Below are positions 60,160 through 64,000 of a stretch of DNA of 64,000 nucleotides, piece by piece. Positions within the stretch are counted from its first letter, which is position 1. Each line of letters begins with the position of its first letter. Origin of the DNA: Bacillota bacterium (lineage in GTDB: Bacteria > Bacillota > Clostridia > Lachnospirales > Lachnospiraceae); NCBI GenBank assembly GCA_023386815.1, contig JAEWIZ010000034.1, positions 62,001-126,000 on the forward strand, given 5' to 3'. The notes beneath the pieces were generated by a model. The model ran no database searches. It was not told the origin of the DNA and was given only the letters and a program-made list of their open reading frames with translations. A program made the translations under genes and the position numbers.

Positions 60160-62277
60160 TTGGCAGGAAGACAATATCCGTTAGAGAGAACCAGAAATAT
60201 CGGTATTATGGCGCATATTGACGCGGGTAAGACAACTCTTACCGAACGTATCTTGTACTATACCGGTGTTAATTACAAAATTGGTGATACTCACGAAGGT
60301 ACTGCAACCATGGACTGGATGGAGCAGGAACAGGAGAGAGGTATCACAATTACATCAGCGGCTACAACATGTCATTGGACTCAAGAGTTTGAGCATAATA
60401 AGATCCCTGGCGCATTAGAGCATCGTATCAACATCATCGATACACCTGGACACGTAGACTTCACCGTTGAAGTTGAGCGTTCCTTACGTGTACTTGATAG
60501 TGCTGTTGGTGTATTCTGTGCTAAGGGCGGTGTTGAACCTCAGTCCGAGACAGTATGGCGTCAAGCTGATAAATACAACGTTCCGAGAATGGCTTTCGTT
60601 AATAAGATGGACATTTCCGGTGCAGATTTCTATAACGTTGTTGACATGATTAAAAGCAGATTAGGTAAGAATGCAGTTCCGATTCAGTTACCAATCGGTA
60701 AAGAAGACTTTTTCAAAGGAATCATCGATTTATTTGAAATGAAAGCTTATTATTATATTGATGATAAGGGCGAGCAGATCGAAATCAAAGAGATTCCTGA
60801 TGATATGAAGGATGACGCAGAATTATACAGAGCAGCAATGATCGAATCCATCTGTGAAACAGATGATGAACTGATTGAGAAGTTCTTAGAAGGTGAAGAG
60901 CCTACGAATGAAGAATTAAAGGCAGCGCTAAGAAGAGCTACGATCGGAACAGAAATCATTCCTGTACTTTGCGGTTCTGCATACAGAAATAAGGGCGTTC
61001 AGAAGTTACTCGATGCTGTTCTTGAATTCATGCCAGCTCCTACCGATATCCCTGATATCAAAGGTGTTGATGAGGATGGTAATGAAATTCATAAGAAATC
61101 CTCTGATGAGGAACCTTTTGCAGCATTGGCATTTAAGATTATGGCTGACCCATTCGTTGGAAAACTTGCTTTCTTTAGAGTTTACTCCGGTACCTTAAAC
61201 TCAGGTTCCTATGTATTGAACTCCACAAAGAACAAGAAGGAACGTGTTGGACGTATTCTTCAGATGCATGCTAATAAGAGAGAAGACCTTGAGAAAGTTT
61301 ATTCAGGAGATATTGCAGCTGCAGTAGGCTTAAAGTCTACTACTACAGGTGATACACTTTGTGATGAAAAGCATTTCGTTATTCTTGAATCCATGGAGTT
61401 CCCTGAACCAGTTATTAACGTTGCAATTGAGCCTAAGACAAAAGCAGGTCAAGATAAGATGGGCGAATCTTTAGCAAAGCTTGCTGAAGAAGATCCTACA
61501 TTCAGAACTTATACAGATGAAGAAACCGGTCAGACAATTATCGCAGGTATGGGAGAACTCCATCTTGAGATTATCGTAGACAGACTTCTTCGTGAGTATA
61601 AAGTAGAAGCTAACGTTGGTGCACCTCAGGTTGCATACAAGGAAGGCTTCACCAAGACCGTTGAGGTTGATAGCAAATATGCTAAGCAGTCCGGTGGTCG
61701 TGGTCAGTACGGTCATTGTAAGGTTCGTTTCGAGCCTATGGATGCAAATGCTGAGAAGACTTACGAGTTCGTTAACGCAATCGTTGGTGGTGCTATTCCT
61801 AAGGAATACATTCCAGCAGTTGATGCAGGTATCCAGGAAGCTACAAAAGCCGGCGTACTTGGCGGATATCCGGTACTTGGTATCAAAGCTACTTGCTATG
61901 ATGGTTCTTACCATGAAGTCGATTCCAGTGAAATGGCGTTCAAGATTGCCGGTTCTATGGCGTTCAAGGATGCGATGCACAAAGGTGGAGCTGTACTTCT
62001 CGAGCCTATCATGAGAGTAGAAGTAACTGTTCCTGAAGATTACATGGGTGATGTTATCGGCGATATCAGCTCCCGTCGTGGTCGTATCGAAGGTACAGAA
62101 GACATTAATGGTACTAAGTTGATCAGAGGATTTGTTCCGTTGTCCGAGATGTTTGGATACTCTACAACCCTTCGTTCAAAGACACAGGGTCGTGGTGCTT
62201 ACTCCATGTTCTTCGCATTATACGAGCCAGTTCCTAAGAGTGTACAAGAGAAAGTTTTATCTAATAAAACGAAATAA
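60160..62277 (+). CDS. fusA: translation elongation factor G
   Basis: 705 residues. GTPase that moves tRNAs through the ribosome. G1 AHIDAGKTT near residue 18, G3 DTPGHVDF, G4 NKMD; domain III-V motifs GMGELHLEIIVDR and SSRRGRIEG are present. TTG is the start, eight bases after AAGGAGG; the in-frame ATG 57 bases upstream lacks such a site and adds residues foreign to EF-G. Follows rpsG in the str operon. Confidence 0.97.
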   Translation: MAGRQYPLERTRNIGIMAHIDAGKTTLTERILYYTGVNYKIGDTHEGTATMDWMEQEQERGITITSAATTCHWTQEFEHNKIPGALEHRINIIDTPGHVDFTVEVERSLRVLDSAVGVFCAKGGVEPQSETVWRQADKYNVPRMAFVNKMDISGADFYNVVDMIKSRLGKNAVPIQLPIGKEDFFKGIIDLFEMKAYYYIDDKGEQIEIKEIPDDMKDDAELYRAAMIESICETDDELIEKFLEGEEPTNEELKAALRRATIGTEIIPVLCGSAYRNKGVQKLLDAVLEFMPAPTDIPDIKGVDEDGNEIHKKSSDEEPFAALAFKIMADPFVGKLAFFRVYSGTLNSGSYVLNSTKNKKERVGRILQMHANKREDLEKVYSGDIAAAVGLKSTTTGDTLCDEKHFVILESMEFPEPVINVAIEPKTKAGQDKMGESLAKLAEEDPTFRTYTDEETGQTIIAGMGELHLEIIVDRLLREYKVEANVGAPQVAYKEGFTKTVEVDSKYAKQSGGRGQYGHCKVRFEPMDANAEKTYEFVNAIVGGAIPKEYIPAVDAGIQEATKAGVLGGYPVLGIKATCYDGSYHEVDSSEMAFKIAGSMAFKDAMHKGGAVLLEPIMRVEVTVPEDYMGDVIGDISSRRGRIEGTEDINGTKLIRGFVPLSEMFGYSTTLRSKTQGRGAYSMFFALYEPVPKSVQEKVLSNKTK

Positions 62278-62319
62278 GTTGTAAACTAGTTAAAAATATG
62301 TGTATATCAATCTTTGTGC

Positions 62320-62348
62320 TTGAAAATATTTCATACTTGAAATATAAT
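62320..62348 (+). promoter_or_regulatory. internal sigma-A promoter of tuf
   Basis: TTGAAA and TATAAT with 17-base spacing lie between fusA and tuf. The leader has a hairpin, GCCC-TGGAG (62374) with CTCCA-GGGC (ending 62409). It allows more EF-Tu than EF-G. Confidence 0.8.
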
Positions 62349-62457
62349 AGGGCATATGAGGCAATATAAACAAGCCCTTCCAGTGGAGGACGAAATTGTC
62401 TCCATGGGCATAAAAACATTTGCTAATAGCATAAATATTAAAGGAGGACGTTAAAAA

Positions 62458-63651
62458 ATGGCTAAGGCTAAATTTAACAGATCAAAACCACATTGTAATA
62501 TCGGTACCATCGGTCACGTTGACCATGGTAAAACAACCCTTACAGCAGCTATCACAAAAACTCTTCATGAGAGATTAGGTACTGGCGAGGTTATCGCATT
62601 CGACCAGATCGACAAGGCTCCAGAAGAGAAGGCAAGAGGAATCACAATATCTACAGCTCACGTTGAGTACGAGTCAAAAGCTCGTCACTATGCACACGTT
62701 GACTGCCCAGGACATGCTGACTACGTTAAGAACATGATCACTGGTGCTGCTCAGATGGACGGCGCTATCCTTGTAGTTGCTGCTACTGACGGTGTTATGG
62801 CTCAGACAAAAGAGCACATCTTACTTTCCCGTCAGGTAGGTGTACCTTATATCGTAGTATTCATGAACAAGTGTGATATGGTTGATGATCCAGAATTACT
62901 TGAATTAGTAGAGATGGAAGTTAGAGACCTTTTAAATGAATATGAGTTCCCAGGCGATGATACTCCTATCATCCAGGGTTCTGCTCTTAAAGCTCTTGAA
63001 GATCCTACTTGCCCTTGGGGTGACAAGATCCTTGAATTATTTGATGCAGTTGATACATGGATTCCAGATCCAGTTAGAGAGACAGATAAGCCTTTCTTAA
63101 TGCCTGTAGAAGACGTATTCTCCATCACAGGTCGTGGTACTGTTGCTACCGGCCGTGTTGAGCGTGGTGTTCTTCATGTATCTGAAGAAGTTGAAATCGT
63201 TGGTATCAAAGAAGAAACACGTAAAGTTGTTTGTACTGGTATCGAGATGTTCCGTAAGCTTCTTGACGAGGCTCAGGCTGGTGATAACATTGGTGCACTT
63301 CTTCGTGGTGTTCAGAGAAACGAAATCGAAAGAGGACAGGTTCTTTGCAAACCAGGCTCAATCAAGTGCCACAAGAAATTCACAGCTCAGGTTTACGTTT
63401 TAACTAAAGAAGAAGGTGGACGTCATACTCCTTTCTTCAACAACTACAGACCTCAGTTCTACTTCAGAACAACTGACGTAACTGGTGTTTGTAACCTTCC
63501 TGCAGGTGTAGAGATGTGTATGCCTGGCGATAACATTGAGATGAACATCGAATTAATTCATCCAATCGCTATGGAGCAAGGTTTAGGCTTCGCTATCCGT
63601 GAAGGTGGAAGAACAGTAGGTTCCGGTAAGGTTGCTACTATTATTGAATAA
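62458..63651 (+). CDS. tuf: translation elongation factor Tu
   Basis: 397 residues. Carries aminoacyl-tRNA to the ribosome. GHVDHGKTT near residue 19, DCPGHADY, NKCD, and C-terminal domain block GREGGRTVGSG-like end (IREGGRTVGSGKVATIIE). AAAGGAGG precedes the ATG. Strong codon bias towards C-ended pairs is visible relative to neighbours, fitting very high expression. Last gene of the str operon here. Confidence 0.98.
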   Translation: MAKAKFNRSKPHCNIGTIGHVDHGKTTLTAAITKTLHERLGTGEVIAFDQIDKAPEEKARGITISTAHVEYESKARHYAHVDCPGHADYVKNMITGAAQMDGAILVVAATDGVMAQTKEHILLSRQVGVPYIVVFMNKCDMVDDPELLELVEMEVRDLLNEYEFPGDDTPIIQGSALKALEDPTCPWGDKILELFDAVDTWIPDPVRETDKPFLMPVEDVFSITGRGTVATGRVERGVLHVSEEVEIVGIKEETRKVVCTGIEMFRKLLDEAQAGDNIGALLRGVQRNEIERGQVLCKPGSIKCHKKFTAQVYVLTKEEGGRHTPFFNNYRPQFYFRTTDVTGVCNLPAGVEMCMPGDNIEMNIELIHPIAMEQGLGFAIREGGRTVGSGKVATIIE

Positions 63652-63672
63652 TTTTTGCGAATGCAAGTATCG

Positions 63673-63705
63673 AAACTGCTGCACGAATGTGCAGCAGTTT
63701 TTTTA
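63673..63705 (+). terminator. strong terminator of tuf
   Basis: AAACTGCTGCAC, loop GAAT, GTGCAGCAGTTT, then further T: a perfect 12-bp stem. Confidence 0.92.
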
Positions 63706-63953
63706 CGTAAATAAGGTCAAGTGTTGGAGTTTGTGGGACCTTTTTAATTGTTCTCAGAAGTTTTTAAAAAAGTTGATGGGCTCTTCTACCTATGGAATAA
63801 TTTTATCATAGATAAAGTCTTAAGTAGATGGACAAATAAGCCGATATAACAAGAGTAAGTATCACCGGCTATTACTATATTTCTCGAAAAGTCTCGATTT
63901 TTAGCATATGTCGCTCGTAAAACAGCATAAAATCAAACTTTTGAAAATTTCCT

Positions 63954-63982
63954 TTGAAAAAATCATATATTATGTATATAAT
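63954..63982 (+). promoter_or_regulatory. promoter for a gene beyond the window
   Basis: TTGAAA and TATAAT with 17-base spacing at the window edge. Between the tuf terminator and this promoter (63706-63953) nothing gene-like is seen. Confidence 0.6.
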
Positions 63983-64000
63983 ATACTCGTATATGTTTAA

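Noticed and set aside
1..64000. CRISPR array, rRNA, tRNA or insertion sequence transposase
   Set aside because: No regular spacer/repeat array, no T-loop-like tRNA core with matching stems, and no transposase reading frame were seen; the repeats at 2.4 and 40.7 kb are not CRISPR-like.

Overview
The window looks like a chromosomal segment of a low-GC, spore-forming, anaerobic Firmicute, most likely a nitrogen-fixing member of the Lachnospiraceae (Clostridium cluster XIVa). Grounds: AGGAGG-type ribosome binding sites throughout, a cotJABC spore-coat operon, a tryptophan T-box, a vegetative RpoD, a PPi-type phosphofructokinase, and a Mo-nitrogenase cluster of the Clostridium pasteurianum type (NifI1/NifI2 between nifH and nifD, a short NifK, a NifN-B fusion, a 2Fe-2S ferredoxin, split homocitrate synthase). 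The genus assignment is inference; no rRNA or tRNA gene was seen.

Layout. 0-7.6 kb: 5'-truncated MATE efflux gene overlapping an AraC regulator, a small conserved protein plus TetR regulator behind a structured leader, a YhgE/Pip membrane protein, a DUF1648 protein and a Q/N-rich membrane protein. 7.9-10 kb: B12-dependent ribonucleotide reductase. 10.4-14.4 kb: modABC molybdate transporter, with a divergently oriented HTH/periplasmic-binding-fold regulator facing it. 14.5-26.0 kb: nifH-nifI1-nifI2-nifD-nifK-nifE-nifN-B(-X)-2Fe-2S ferredoxin-nifV(omega)-nifV(alpha). A sigma-A-like promoter and a structured leader ending in an intrinsic terminator precede nifH, and a large hairpin separates nifK from nifE. 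Molybdate uptake, homocitrate synthesis, FeMo-cofactor assembly and the catalytic proteins are thus adjacent, and NifI proteins give nitrogen-responsive post-translational control.

26-41.5 kb: a DUF3298 protein, a tiny Ser/Asn/Lys-rich protein, a PrsA-like foldase, a MoxR-DUF58-transglutaminase operon, a cytidylate-kinase-like protein with an AI-2E family transporter, a four-gene ABC exporter operon with a large CARDB-like exported protein, then a cluster of nested palindromes and direct repeats and a zinc-ribbon membrane protein. 41.5-50.4 kb: gltX, a UvrD-like helicase, a DUF1292 protein, an XPD/DinG-like helicase with an N-terminal nuclease-like domain, a diacylglycerol-kinase family protein, and cotJABC. 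50.5-57.4 kb: T-box-controlled tryptophan ABC transporter (trpXYZ type), PPi-type pfk, a PlsC acyltransferase, rpoD and a tiny membrane protein. 57.4-64 kb: a WYL regulator, then the str operon rpsL-rpsG-fusA-tuf with terminator-like hairpins between its genes.

The best candidates for undescribed biology are in the non-coding DNA: the nifH leader, the nifK-nifE hairpin, triple 10-bp repeats at the modA promoter, a 114-bp cloverleaf-like palindrome at 27.2 kb, the palindrome/repeat cluster at 40.7 kb, and paired hairpins inside the str operon.
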